A stretch of DNA of 64,000 nt from assembly GCA_947500545.1 (NCBI GenBank), contig CANMSO010000001.1:1-64000 (forward strand), read 5' to 3'. The number at the start of each line of letters is the position of its first letter. Position 1 is the stretch's first letter. The notes under the pieces are model-generated. The model ran no database searches and was not told the DNA's origin. It saw only the letters and a program-made list of their open reading frames with translations. A program made the translations under genes and the position numbers. Below, in pieces: positions 55,309 to 64,000 of the stretch. The DNA comes from an uncultured Aquimarina sp. (GTDB lineage Bacteria; Bacteroidota; Bacteroidia; Flavobacteriales; Flavobacteriaceae).

Positions 55309-57093
55309 ATGTTAGTCATTATAATTACTGTTTTTTTTGCAAAGGTTTTGTTGTTTTTGGGTAAAGTAAGAACATTATTTAGTTTTATACAGATTCCAGG
55401 TTGCATGTTTTTAATTGCTCTTTATTCTACCCTTAGTAGTAATCCATTATTAGCCAGTACACAGAAGATAGATAGTTTGCTCTTAGAGCTAAACTCTTAT
55501 CATAAGGAAGATCCTATTAAAGTAGATCTGCTCAATACAATAGGTTTTGAATATTGGATAGTTGATGCTAACGAATCAATTAGATTTGGAAAAGATGCTT
55601 TAAAATTATCTAAGAAGTTAGTGTACCCTAATGGGGAAGCAAAAGCAAATCGTATTATTGGTGTTGGTTACTGGGCTTTAGGAAACTTAAACAAGGCTTT
55701 AGAATATCTAACCAATGCTTATAAAGCTTATGAAGCTTTACAGGATAAAAAGGGTCTTGCTAATACTCGGCTTAACATAGGTATGGTTTATGCCGATCTT
55801 CAAGAATACAATAAAGCCCTAAATCATTATGAGCAAGCTATTAACGAATTTACTGCATTAGGATTAAAGGGAAGGATAGCAACTACATTTACAAAAATAG
55901 GAACGATTCTTATAGAACAGCATAAGTATAAGGAAGCTCAGAAATATCTTACTGATGCACTACAAATGCATACCGATAACGGTTTTACATATGGAATCTC
56001 AGAGGCTCATAATAGACTAGGGGTATTATATCTCAACAGAATGGAAATTGAGCAAGCTTCCTACCATATAAAAAAGTCAATGGTACTGGGTAGTGCAGTT
56101 AGTGATGTTGATGGATTAACGAATAATCTAATTACTCACGGAAAAATTTTAAGACTTTCGAATGATCTTGATCAGGCAGAAACTGAATTAAAAAAAGGGT
56201 TAGAGATAGCGAAGGAAAATAAACTGAAAAAGTATGAATTATTTGCTTACGAAGAACTAAAAGAATTAAAGAAAAAGCAATCTAATCTAGAAGAAGCCTT
56301 TCTGTTTTACGATAAATATAATACATTGAAGGACTCTCTTTTTAATTTAGAAAAGTCAAAGCAAATTGCTTATTTGGAATTTGAGAACGAGTTAGAGAGA
56401 AAAGATAAAGAGCTATCAATGCTTAAAACACAAGAAAAAAAAGACAACCTTATTAAACTGATGTTAATCCTTACAGTTATTATTATATCTATCTGCGGAT
56501 ATGTGATTTATGTAATATCAAATCAACGTGCTAAAAAGAGTAAAGAATTATCGGCCAAATCCCAGGAACTTCTCGAATCTGCATATGCCCTTGCTCAGAA
56601 AGATTTAGAAAATTCAGAATTAAAGCGGCAAGAACTAAAACAACAACTAGATTTTAAAAATAAAGAACTTACCTCATATGCCCTTAATTTCATAAAGAAG
56701 AATGAGGTTGTAGAGCAATTACAGAATACTATGAATGATATTAAAAAATCTTCTTCTATAAATAAAGATAAATTGATTACCGATATTAAAAAGATAATAC
56801 AAAAAAACTTAAGTATTGATAAAGACTGGGAGGATTTTAGCAGATTTTTTGAAGACGCACATCAAGGGTTCTATTCCAAATTAAAATCAAAACATGAAGA
56901 TTTGAGCACAAATGATCTTAAAATTTGTTCATTGATTCGACTCAATTTTAATGTAAAAGAGACAGCAAGCATTCTTGGTATATCACCAGAGAGCGTAAAA
57001 ACTGCCAGGTACCGTCTTCGTAAAAAACTGGAGTTGGACTCCAAACAGGAAATCCTTACCCATTTATTATGTTTAGAAAAGATGCAAGATTAG
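55309..57093 (+). CDS. TPR sensor/regulator with LuxR-like C-terminal helix-turn-helix
   Basis: 594 residues as drawn; the ATG at 55405 gives a more normal signal-type N-terminus (M-F-L-I-A-L-Y-S) and may be the true start. TPR units occupy ~80-340 (for example A-L-E-Y-L-T-N-A-Y-K-A-Y and A-L-N-H-Y-E-Q-A-I-N-E-F). One membrane helix follows near 380-405, then a coiled coil, then a HTH domain (~535-590; L-S-T-N-D-L-K-I-C-S-L-I-R and G-I-S-P-E-S-V-K-T-A-R-Y-R-L-R). This is a common Bacteroidota regulator layout with periplasmic TPRs and cytoplasmic DNA binding. Not linked by position to the T4SS. Confidence 0.9.
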   Translation: MLVIIITVFFAKVLLFLGKVRTLFSFIQIPGCMFLIALYSTLSSNPLLASTQKIDSLLLELNSYHKEDPIKVDLLNTIGFEYWIVDANESIRFGKDALKLSKKLVYPNGEAKANRIIGVGYWALGNLNKALEYLTNAYKAYEALQDKKGLANTRLNIGMVYADLQEYNKALNHYEQAINEFTALGLKGRIATTFTKIGTILIEQHKYKEAQKYLTDALQMHTDNGFTYGISEAHNRLGVLYLNRMEIEQASYHIKKSMVLGSAVSDVDGLTNNLITHGKILRLSNDLDQAETELKKGLEIAKENKLKKYELFAYEELKELKKKQSNLEEAFLFYDKYNTLKDSLFNLEKSKQIAYLEFENELERKDKELSMLKTQEKKDNLIKLMLILTVIIISICGYVIYVISNQRAKKSKELSAKSQELLESAYALAQKDLENSELKRQELKQQLDFKNKELTSYALNFIKKNEVVEQLQNTMNDIKKSSSINKDKLITDIKKIIQKNLSIDKDWEDFSRFFEDAHQGFYSKLKSKHEDLSTNDLKICSLIRLNFNVKETASILGISPESVKTARYRLRKKLELDSKQEILTHLLCLEKMQD

Positions 57094-57785
57094 TAGTGTT
57101 TTATGTAACGCTAAATAAAAATTGGAGGTATGGATGTGTTTTGTTTATTTTATGGTTGCGTTAAACTCTCCTTTAGAAATTTGAAGGTAGATTTTTAAAA
57201 TATCAATAGTGTTATTTTGGAACTTCCCCAGAAATTACTTTATAGAACATAACTGTAAACTCTCCAGGATTTTGAACATATAATTCAAAATCATCTGTTA
57301 AGACATTTTATAAAAATTCTTTTAAGATGGCTACAAGTGCTTTAGACAACAAGTTAGTGTGATTGTTCCACAAAGTTAGGAGACTTTGCAGAGCTAAAAG
57401 CTTTAAGTGCTCATTTATATATGATCTTAACCAACAAAGTTCTGTATATAATGAAGCTTTAAGCTTCACTCTCGGGTTTTATACTATAGATTCTTTTACG
57501 GGTTTAGGGACAAGAAGATAAAAATTTTTTAAGATGATATAAAAAAACAATCTACCAAAAGCCATTGCGTAATAATAGTCCCAATCTAATTGTCCTCCAT
57601 TACTCCCATATTTAAAGCCCCACTCGCATAAAGCATAAGCCATCCCATTAATATATTGAGCCATAAATTCATGATGAAATCTATTAGGGTTAGCCACAAT
57701 ATCGAACCCATTTTCTTTACTAAATTTGATGATATTCTTCCTAAATTCAAAATTCTTATTTTAAACTCAAATAAACTTTGTAAAA
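57094..57785 (-). pseudogene. Degenerate region with gene fragments
   Basis: 692 bp without an intact gene. On the minus strand a 3' fragment at ~57479-57748 reads ...N-P-N-R-F-H-H-E-F-M-A-Q-Y and then G-G-Q-L-D-W-D-Y-Y-Y-A-M-A-F-G, open upstream only to a stop at about 57755, with no proper start. A second fragment at ~57212-57305 reads L-T-D-D-F-E-L-Y-V-Q-N-P-G-E-F-T-V. Together they look like the remains of a lost toxin-and-immunity-type locus (inference). Confidence 0.55.
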
Positions 57786-58337
57786 TTATTCTTGTAAAAT
57801 CTCTAATATCTCTACATCAAAACTTATGACAGGGTAACTTCTTAAATAAATCATCTGGGAATCAAATATAAAAGACACATCGGGTTCAGTTATAGTTGAT
57901 CCTATATTTACCTTTTGGATTCTATAAGGTAAATATATTCTTGCTCTTGTACCTTTTTTAAAAAACATTAACGCCTCTTTAAAGCCGGGCATTAACTCTT
58001 CGTCCTTTAAGTCAAAAATACTTCCTGAAAATTGAGATTCTTTAATAATTTCATCATTAAACAGATTAACCATTAAATAACGAACATTTACTTTTGAGTT
58101 TTCTAAAACGTGCTCTCCAGTCCCTTCTTTTTGTATAATATAGTGAAGTCCTGAATTTGTAAACTTATGTTCTTTGTTTTCTAATTCTATTTTAATCAAT
58201 CTTATGTGACTTTCAAACAATTCCTCTTCAGGATAATTTATAGATTGATCAGGTTCTAAATTATCATCTTCGGAATTACAGGAAAAACTAGAAATTATAA
58301 TAATGCAAATAAGCAATACCTTAATCTTTAAATTCAT
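57786..58337 (-). CDS. FKBP-type peptidyl-prolyl isomerase-like lipoprotein
   Basis: 183 residues. Signal peptide with lipobox I-I-S-S-F-S-C and Asp/Glu-rich start (N-S-E-D-D-N). S-G-L-H-Y-I-I-Q-K-E-G-T-G near 62 and M-P-G-F-K-E-A-L-M-F-F-K-K-G near 116-129 are FKBP signatures; R-I-Y-L-P-Y follows. Likely a membrane-anchored foldase facing the periplasm or exterior. Catalytic aromatic residues look only partly kept, so activity is uncertain. Confidence 0.82.
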   Translation of the reverse strand: MNLKIKVLLICIIIISSFSCNSEDDNLEPDQSINYPEEELFESHIRLIKIELENKEHKFTNSGLHYIIQKEGTGEHVLENSKVNVRYLMVNLFNDEIIKESQFSGSIFDLKDEELMPGFKEALMFFKKGTRARIYLPYRIQKVNIGSTITEPDVSFIFDSQMIYLRSYPVISFDVEILEILQE

Positions 58338-58341
58338 GTCT

Positions 58342-59093
58342 TTAATTTAAGTTAATTTCTTTTATTGAAAACATCCTTTCATATCCTTGTACTAAACCAT
58401 TAGTGTCTATTATCTCTAGAGGATAATATTGTTCTAAAATATTTTGTATTTGACAATTGGATGAAATAAACATTTAATTTCTTCAGTCACATATAGAATG
58501 CTTTTTATACTATAACCATCTGCACTACTTTCTAATACCACCTTAAAACAATTATAACCTTTAATTGTTTTTTTATCGTTTCTGTATTCTTTAACAACAA
58601 GATCTCCATCAGAAAGATACCTATAATTTACTTCTGTACCGCTGGTTTGAGTGGTATCCCAAGATAACATTCTTATCTCGCTACTTTTTTGGGTGTCAAT
58701 AATACTGTATCTACTTATTTTATCATGTGCAGTGATTTTATAAATGATCTTAAATACCTCAAATCTATAATTAAACTCTATTTCACTCTTACTCATTAAG
58801 TAAGGGTTGAAGTTGTCCAAAAAGGCCCCTCTGGCCATTCCTTCAAATAAAGACTCTGCTGCTGGTGGACCTCCATAATTTTTAATATTCTCTAAATCTT
58901 TTTTCTTTTGAATTTTCATGAACTTTTCAAAACCCTCCTGTAAGGTAGAATCGATTAAATTTTTATTGTTAATCTTTACTTGGCGTGTAATAGTAATTTC
59001 CCCTTTAGTTGGAGTAAAAGGCTCTTTTGGCTGTCCAGAACAACCAACTATAATAAGTAAACAAAGATTAAATAGGATATAGTTAATTTTCAT
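58342..59093 (-). pseudogene. GLPGLI-like lipoprotein, probably frameshifted
   Basis: The open frame (58434-59093, 219 residues) starts with a lipobox I-I-V-G-C-S and contains I-K-G-Y-N-C-F-K-V near 185, typical of GLPGLI-type Bacteroidota proteins. It ends abruptly ...F-H-P-I-V-K-Y-K-I-F. Shifting frame at the AAA run near 58470 continues for ~40 residues to 58342 with E-Q-Y-Y-P-L-E-I-I-D-T-N-G and V-Q-G-Y-E-R, which looks like the natural end. Either a recent frameshift or a sequencing indel. Function of the family unknown. Confidence 0.6.
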
Positions 59094-59105
59094 TAGTATA
59101 AATTT

Positions 59106-59585
59106 TTAAAGCGTAGTTTCAAACTCACTAATAAATTCTGTTTTAAAATCTTCATATATGCTTAATGATTTGTCCAGCATTTCTTTAAGCTGTTCTTTAG
59201 TGCTAAAAATTGGAGTTTTAACCCTTTCTACATCTAGCTTTTCAAATCTTACAATCTCATCATAGATACTACCAGCCGAACCTCCTGCTAGATGTTGCTT
59301 TGGAGATAATTGAAATACACCAAAAATCAATTCATAAATACCTCCCTTTATTGAAATGTGAAAATAAAACTCTAACATATCGGATTGCTCCTTGATTTGA
59401 TAAAAGTTTTCCCCAGATTTATATTTGACGTTATCAATGCCTAGTTTTTTAAACAAGTTTAAAACCTCAGTTTTATCAACTTTCTTCAATCTATCTTTAA
59501 ATTCAGTTTCATTAAAAAGCTCTGAATATCTATTTAGAAAATTTATTTTTTGAAAAACATTTATGATTCTTGAGTCTGTTGTCAT
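59106..59585 (-). CDS. Small soluble protein, candidate immunity protein
   Basis: 159 residues, no signal peptide, mixed alpha/beta, acidic C-terminus. Starts M-T-T-D-S-R-I-I-N-V-F-Q-K. It lies 12 bp before the GLPGLI-like gene and downstream of the toxin-like gene, a usual place for immunity genes. No family recognised. Confidence 0.65.
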   Translation of the reverse strand: MTTDSRIINVFQKINFLNRYSELFNETEFKDRLKKVDKTEVLNLFKKLGIDNVKYKSGENFYQIKEQSDMLEFYFHISIKGGIYELIFGVFQLSPKQHLAGGSAGSIYDEIVRFEKLDVERVKTPIFSTKEQLKEMLDKSLSIYEDFKTEFISEFETTL

Positions 59586-59601
59586 TTTATTAAGTTTTAT
59601 A

Positions 59602-59635
59602 CACTCCTGTATAAATTTAAAATTATACAGGAGTG
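59602..59635. terminator. Perfect inverted repeat, possible terminator
   Basis: cactcctgtataa / ttatacaggagtg, 13-bp arms with an 8-nt loop, between two minus-strand genes. The following T-run on the minus strand is short. Could terminate the 59733 gene or be a regulatory hairpin. Confidence 0.6.
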
Positions 59636-59732
59636 ATATATATTATTATTCAGGTCTAAATCTAATGATTATGTCATAAGTGTCTCTAGCATAATCTATG
59701 TAACTTTGAATATCAATAAAATTTTAATTTGA

Positions 59733-60110
59733 CTACTCCTCAATCATTTTTTTTATGATAAAGCCAATAGGAAACTCTTCTTTTTCAGATATTGAAACCC
59801 AATACACAATCGAATCATAATACTGAAGATTATCAGTATTCAAATAAGAATAAATAAATTCTTTAAACAAAAAGCCTAATTCATTATTTTCTTTTTCGTT
59901 AAGAAGAACTTCATTCATTGAGGCGATAATCAGTTCAATAAATCCTAGTTTCCCTCCTAATCCAATATGGTCAAAATTATCATTATGATATTTAATAAAC
60001 TCTTCAACTCTATTCCCGTCAGCATTCTCAATTCCCCAGTCAGGAGTATTCATTAGCTTAAGATCGGTATTTATCGTTTTAAAGTCCTTTTTTAAATGCT
60101 TATTTTCCAT
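59733..60110 (-). CDS. Candidate immunity protein for the adjacent toxin
   Basis: 125 residues, no signal peptide, acidic and helical (M-N-T-P-D-W-G near 20, F-D-H-I-G-L-G-G near 47). It begins 19 bp after the stop of the 897-residue toxin-like gene, in the same direction. That position, small size and acidic character are the pattern of immunity proteins. No family named. Confidence 0.65.
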   Translation of the reverse strand: MENKHLKKDFKTINTDLKLMNTPDWGIENADGNRVEEFIKYHNDNFDHIGLGGKLGFIELIIASMNEVLLNEKENNELGFLFKEFIYSYLNTDNLQYYDSIVYWVSISEKEEFPIGFIIKKMIEE

Positions 60111-60129
60111 AAATCATAATTTAAGAAAT

Positions 60130-62823
60130 CTAAGGTACATAAGTTCCCAATGTTTCCAAAGGTGTGAGTGTTGAATTAATTGGGTATGCAGTTTTAACTC
60201 CTGAACCACTCGGAACTAATCTTATGTGAGTTGGATTTAATATTGCAGCATCTCCATTCCGAAAAACTCTGCCAATATTTTGAAGATAAGCGGGAATTGG
60301 GATATCTCTAACTCCATTACTTAATTGATTTAAATGCCTAGCTATAAATTTTTCTGCTTCAATTTCATTCAACCATTGCCCAATAGATACATCTCCATTT
60401 CTTGCAAATGATTTCAATTGTTCTGTATTATGTAATCCATGCTTACTAAATGTGTGTCCTATTCTTTTACCTATCATAGAACCTATCGGCCTAAAATAAG
60501 ATTCTTTAAGCAATTTTAGGTATTGTCTCAGTGATGCAATAGTTACTTTCTCTCCTCCATTAATAGCCAAGAATGCTCCCCCACCTTTGGATGGAGATAT
60601 AACTGCTAAAAGGCTGATTACATCAGTTCCTAATTCTAACAAATCTGCTCCTAAGCCCGAATCATATAAAATAGTTATTTCTTGATTGTCATATCTTACT
60701 TTAAATAATTCTCCAAGCGATTCATCATCAATGTCAAACGGAATCTCTATTCCTTTAAATTCTAACATATCTCGTACAAAACTTCCTTCATATTCGTCTG
60801 TTACCCACCATTCGAAACTTCTTAATAATGTACTATAAAAAGCATCTCCAAAATCGACTGCTAAATCTCGTCCCAAAGCAAATATTAGTTCGGTTTGTCG
60901 ATCTGGGTTAAAGGGGTCATAATAATCATCGGGACAACAATTTACGTTGTACCCTTCAGCTATTATTGTTGTATTTGGATTAACAAAGGGAGTAAAATCC
61001 ATAAACTGATTATTGATTAACCCTGTAACAAAATCATTATATAATGGAATACCTGCTACTCCTGATTCTGCTCCCATATTAACAAGAGCTTGTCCTAAAG
61101 CTCTTAGTTCTGGGGACATAGTATTATTCTCGATGAAAGTATGTAAAAGCTCGGTTTGAGTATTGTTACTACTAATCCAACTAATTTGTTCTGCATTAAG
61201 GAACAGAGATTTATTGAGGTCCGCAACCCTAAAATAGTGTTCTGCTGTAGGTAAGTCTCCATTCGCAATGGCTCTTGCAGCTTCAAGGGCTAAGTCATTT
61301 TGGAAGAACTGGTAAGCAGGAAAATCATTATTCAATAAAATTTGCCCAATGTTGTGGTCGGCTTCAATTTCTACCATTGGAAGATGTTCATGGGTAAATG
61401 TGAACGGTTTTAGGTTAAACATATGCCCTAGGTCGGCATGTGTATATGATGACCAATTAATTTGATATCGTCCTGCTACTCTTAAAGCGGATTCTATAAG
61501 ACTTCCCTCTGTTGTTGGGTTTAAAGACCCACCTTCTAAGCCTCTAAGCGACTCTGTAAGATCAAAAAAGCCATCCATACCATTGTTTATAGCCAAATTA
61601 GTATGATTCCATCTTGCAAACCCATTCGGTGAAAAACCAGTCTGTCCTGTTTCTAATAGAAAAATAGGATGACCCGGTGGGTATGCTTGATTATGAGAAA
61701 AGAGCAAATTATTATTCTCAATAGCCACGCCATTCACATTAGAAGTCGTTAGGTCATTAGACAAACTCATTGCTCCTGCTGAGTATTCATTACTCTGCAA
61801 ATACCCTTTCAACACTTCTCTATAGGGCTGGTTAGGAACCTTTCTTAAAAAATTTCTAGAAGTCTCACTAAACTCTGTTTTTAAGGCATGATTAAAAATG
61901 GCGTTATCAATATTAGGATTATAGGCATTAACAGGGTCTAGAGTAATATCGTAATCTCTAATGAGTCTGGTCAATCTTTCGGTAAAATCCTGATCCCGTA
62001 GATCAATCCCCAAAGGGCTAAAACCATTATTTACTGTGATTAAAGATTCATTCTTCGTTTTGTAAGCCACAATGTATGCGGTCATAAGACGTATGCGTTC
62101 CTCTGCACTTTCTAAAGTAGCATAATGGTAGGTGAATTGACGGGCTAAGAAATTTTCTATAAACCCATCTAGTTTGGCCTGGTCAAATCGCTGTCTTAAT
62201 CGATCTATATTTACCAGCCTATCATGTTCTGTATTAAAGGTGTTTAGTTCCTGACCTATATGTTGATTAATGTAATCTACACCTGTAATATCCTCAATAC
62301 GTACATTATTATAAGTGAGATCACCAAATCTAACCTGTCTAGGTTGCCCCGAATTCACAAGTTCTATTTCTGTTCTTCGTCTTTCCAGAATAGTTGCTTT
62401 TTCTTTACTACTTGAGTATGCGATAGGATTATGATTTACTTCGGTTTCGAAACTTTCTTTAATATCGGGATAATAGATAGCGGCTTGTACATTACCTTGA
62501 TAGAGTTCAAAAAAAGCTTCTTGTGCGTGTTCATAAGTATCAAACTGTTGCCCAAAAAAGAAGTCATTCTCTATGGCTTCTTTTAAAATACCTTCTTGCC
62601 TCTGTAGCCATTCGTCTTTTGTATGATCTGTGGGAATATTGTCTTCGAATTTTGCAAAATCAAAAACGATATTACAATAACAGTCCCGTTCTGATGCTGA
62701 TTTTGGGAGACAGTCTATGCAGGCATCCTTACCGTCTTCAGAATATTGATAGATCTGTGCGTGTATGGTATTTGATAACAGATAGACGATACCTATTATC
62801 AATATTTTATTTATAGAATTCAT
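60130..62823 (-). CDS. Large exported protein with probable C-terminal toxin domain
   Basis: 897 residues. Signal peptide ending T-I-H-A-Q, then a Cys-rich start (C-I-D-C and D-C-Y-C). A long mostly helical middle of unknown fold follows. The last ~110 residues form a separate domain: H-T-F-S-K-H-G near 800, G-Q-W-L-N-E-I-E-A-E near 823, G-R-V-F-R-N-G-D-A near 860 and L-V-P-S-G-S-G-V-K-T-A-Y-P at ~877-889. This resembles small RNase-type polymorphic-toxin ends (BECR-like), which I cannot confirm by eye. A candidate immunity gene follows directly. It lacks a T9SS tail; its exit route is unclear. Confidence 0.7.
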   Translation of the reverse strand: MNSINKILIIGIVYLLSNTIHAQIYQYSEDGKDACIDCLPKSASERDCYCNIVFDFAKFEDNIPTDHTKDEWLQRQEGILKEAIENDFFFGQQFDTYEHAQEAFFELYQGNVQAAIYYPDIKESFETEVNHNPIAYSSSKEKATILERRRTEIELVNSGQPRQVRFGDLTYNNVRIEDITGVDYINQHIGQELNTFNTEHDRLVNIDRLRQRFDQAKLDGFIENFLARQFTYHYATLESAEERIRLMTAYIVAYKTKNESLITVNNGFSPLGIDLRDQDFTERLTRLIRDYDITLDPVNAYNPNIDNAIFNHALKTEFSETSRNFLRKVPNQPYREVLKGYLQSNEYSAGAMSLSNDLTTSNVNGVAIENNNLLFSHNQAYPPGHPIFLLETGQTGFSPNGFARWNHTNLAINNGMDGFFDLTESLRGLEGGSLNPTTEGSLIESALRVAGRYQINWSSYTHADLGHMFNLKPFTFTHEHLPMVEIEADHNIGQILLNNDFPAYQFFQNDLALEAARAIANGDLPTAEHYFRVADLNKSLFLNAEQISWISSNNTQTELLHTFIENNTMSPELRALGQALVNMGAESGVAGIPLYNDFVTGLINNQFMDFTPFVNPNTTIIAEGYNVNCCPDDYYDPFNPDRQTELIFALGRDLAVDFGDAFYSTLLRSFEWWVTDEYEGSFVRDMLEFKGIEIPFDIDDESLGELFKVRYDNQEITILYDSGLGADLLELGTDVISLLAVISPSKGGGAFLAINGGEKVTIASLRQYLKLLKESYFRPIGSMIGKRIGHTFSKHGLHNTEQLKSFARNGDVSIGQWLNEIEAEKFIARHLNQLSNGVRDIPIPAYLQNIGRVFRNGDAAILNPTHIRLVPSGSGVKTAYPINSTLTPLETLGTYVP

Positions 62824-62845
62824 AATTTTCAGATTTGCGTGTTAG

Positions 62846-64000
62846 TTACTCTTTTACCACTAGTTTGCTGTAAGGGATACCGTTAATTATCATTTGAACG
62901 ATATAATTACCGGTTGTTAATGCGGAACTATTGACCTGTATGTTTTGCTCGATATTGGCCTTACCTTTATGTATTGGTACATCCACTTTTCTGTTGCTAA
63001 ACATGTCATAAATGGCCACTTCTATTTCAGTATCTGTGTCTACAGTATAAGTAATGGTAAAAGTATTCCCGATTGGGTTAGGAGCAATTGCTGCGAAATT
63101 TTTATCTAAAACAGGCTTAGGTCTTTCTGTTTTCTGTGTACTTATAGTTGTTAATCCAAGTTGTTTGCTACTTGTTTTTGCAGGAGAAGTACGAAGGATC
63201 ATTCTAAGCTTATAAAATTCCTCGTATCCAAAATCAACCAAATAGGCAAACTCTACTTCACCGGGAAAATAGGTTTCAGTATCGGTAATGCGTTCTTTAA
63301 ATCGTACCTGATTGATTTTATAGGTTAATTCGTTTTTATCTGGATGATCTTTATATAATCTTGGTAGAACAAACATAAAATTATCATCAAAAAAGATTTG
63401 ATTGTGCTTAATGTTTCCTATACCAGATATTGTTGTTCCATTAATAGTAAACTCATAGGTAAGACTTTGGTTGTAGTTGGTACTGGTATCTATATCCAGA
63501 CGTAGCGTAAATGGTACAGAGCGCCTCACAAAAGTGCCGGACCATTCGTATTCTAATAATTTACCTTCAAAAGTTTTGTTGAGTTTTGCGGGTTCAATAG
63601 GTGTTAATAAAGGAGTAGACTGTACAAAAGTGTTCACGCCATAATGTTCTTCTGCCGAAATAGGAATCCAATCATTATTTTGAGATTCTAGAAAATCTGC
63701 TAAAGTTGTACTGTTAAGAATAGTATTGTCTCTTAACATTTGTAGTCCTTTTGCCTTGTCTTGAGGCACAGCTAGACCAAAATAATGCATCACGGCTAAC
63801 CAATGTTTGGCCATTGGGTGATTGCTTTGTTCAAAGCTATGTTTGGCCTCTGTGTATCGTAACCAGCGTGAGCTTCTATCGTCAAAACCTTTAAGCTTAT
63901 AATAACCATCAAGATAAAAGCTAATATCGGGCTTATAATTATTAGCAAAACGCATTCCCAAAAAGTTATTTTTGGCATGGTGATGCTTTCTTCTAAAAAA
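62846..64000 (-). CDS. T9SS type A sorting-domain protein, 5' end outside window
   Basis: The frame is open to the right edge, so the start lies beyond; a TTG at 63961 is internal. At least 384 residues are visible. A Sel1/TPR-like segment (M-A-K-H-W-L-A-V-M-H-Y-F-G near the visible start) leads to a beta-rich domain. The last ~80 residues are a type A C-terminal sorting domain: A-I-A-P-N-P-I-G-N-T-F-T-I near the start of the domain, I-Y-D-M-F-S and G-N-Y-I-V-Q-M-I, ending K-L-V-V-K-E. It would be exported by the type IX system. It lies 23 bp before the toxin-like gene and is probably co-transcribed. Confidence 0.85.
   Translation of the reverse strand, partial: FFRRKHHHAKNNFLGMRFANNYKPDISFYLDGYYKLKGFDDRSSRWLRYTEAKHSFEQSNHPMAKHWLAVMHYFGLAVPQDKAKGLQMLRDNTILNSTTLADFLESQNNDWIPISAEEHYGVNTFVQSTPLLTPIEPAKLNKTFEGKLLEYEWSGTFVRRSVPFTLRLDIDTSTNYNQSLTYEFTINGTTISGIGNIKHNQIFFDDNFMFVLPRLYKDHPDKNELTYKINQVRFKERITDTETYFPGEVEFAYLVDFGYEEFYKLRMILRTSPAKTSSKQLGLTTISTQKTERPKPVLDKNFAAIAPNPIGNTFTITYTVDTDTEIEVAIYDMFSNRKVDVPIHKGKANIEQNIQVNSSALTTGNYIVQMIINGIPYSKLVVKE

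Overview
The window is AT-rich DNA from a member of the Bacteroidota, most likely a marine Flavobacteriaceae (Aquimarina-like, a guess from overall feel rather than from a marker gene). The evidence is a CTn-type Tra/T4SS gene set of the Bacteroidota kind, a type IX secretion (T9SS) C-terminal sorting domain, a GLPGLI-like lipoprotein, LytTR regulators, a TPR/LuxR-type regulator, signal peptides ending in A-Q, and one good TTTG/TAnnTTTG promoter. No rRNA or tRNA gene was seen.

Left part, 1-35.5 kb: an island of about 18 large, lysine-rich, mostly helical or coiled-coil proteins without signal peptides. Nearly all are on the + strand and separated by long spacers, several with strong terminators, so most look monocistronic. 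They fall into families recognisable by eye: an F-V-x-G-x-K-x-D-L-D family, a G-W-W-x-S-D-T-L-R module, an N-W-Y family and a coiled-coil pair. They are unlike in sequence overall but tend to share a disordered, Gln/Ser/Pro-containing, arginine-rich C-terminal tail. Several are recent tandem duplicates and at least two have lost or altered tails. Embedded among them are pckA (ATP-type PEP carboxykinase), a leucine-rich-repeat protein, a SemiSWEET-like transporter, a LytTR regulator with a degenerate receiver, and a 1.9 kb non-coding stretch full of tandem and REP-like repeats.

Middle, 35.7-48.8 kb (all - strand, convergent with the island): a compact operon-like T4SS cluster with a VirD4-like coupling ATPase, an M23 peptidase, TraM/VirB10-like, VirB4-like ATPase, TraN/VirB9-like, five small exported proteins, TraJ/VirB6-like, VirB3-like, VirB2-like, TraK/VirB8-like and a PH-domain membrane protein. 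No relaxase, integrase or partition gene accompanies it. A second LytTR regulator, sister to the one in the island, is divergent from it, followed by a membrane-bound LytTR sensor.

Right part, 52-64 kb: small ORFs (one 31-residue peptide followed by a strong hairpin), an MscS-type channel, a YceI-like protein, a TPR/HTH regulator, gene fragments, lipoproteins, and a probable secreted toxin with candidate immunity genes beside a partial T9SS-sorted protein.

Main hypothesis (inference): the island proteins are substrates of the adjacent T4SS, which is used for protein delivery rather than, or as well as, conjugation. The Arg-rich tails would be the export signal and the sister LytTR regulators would co-ordinate substrates and machine.
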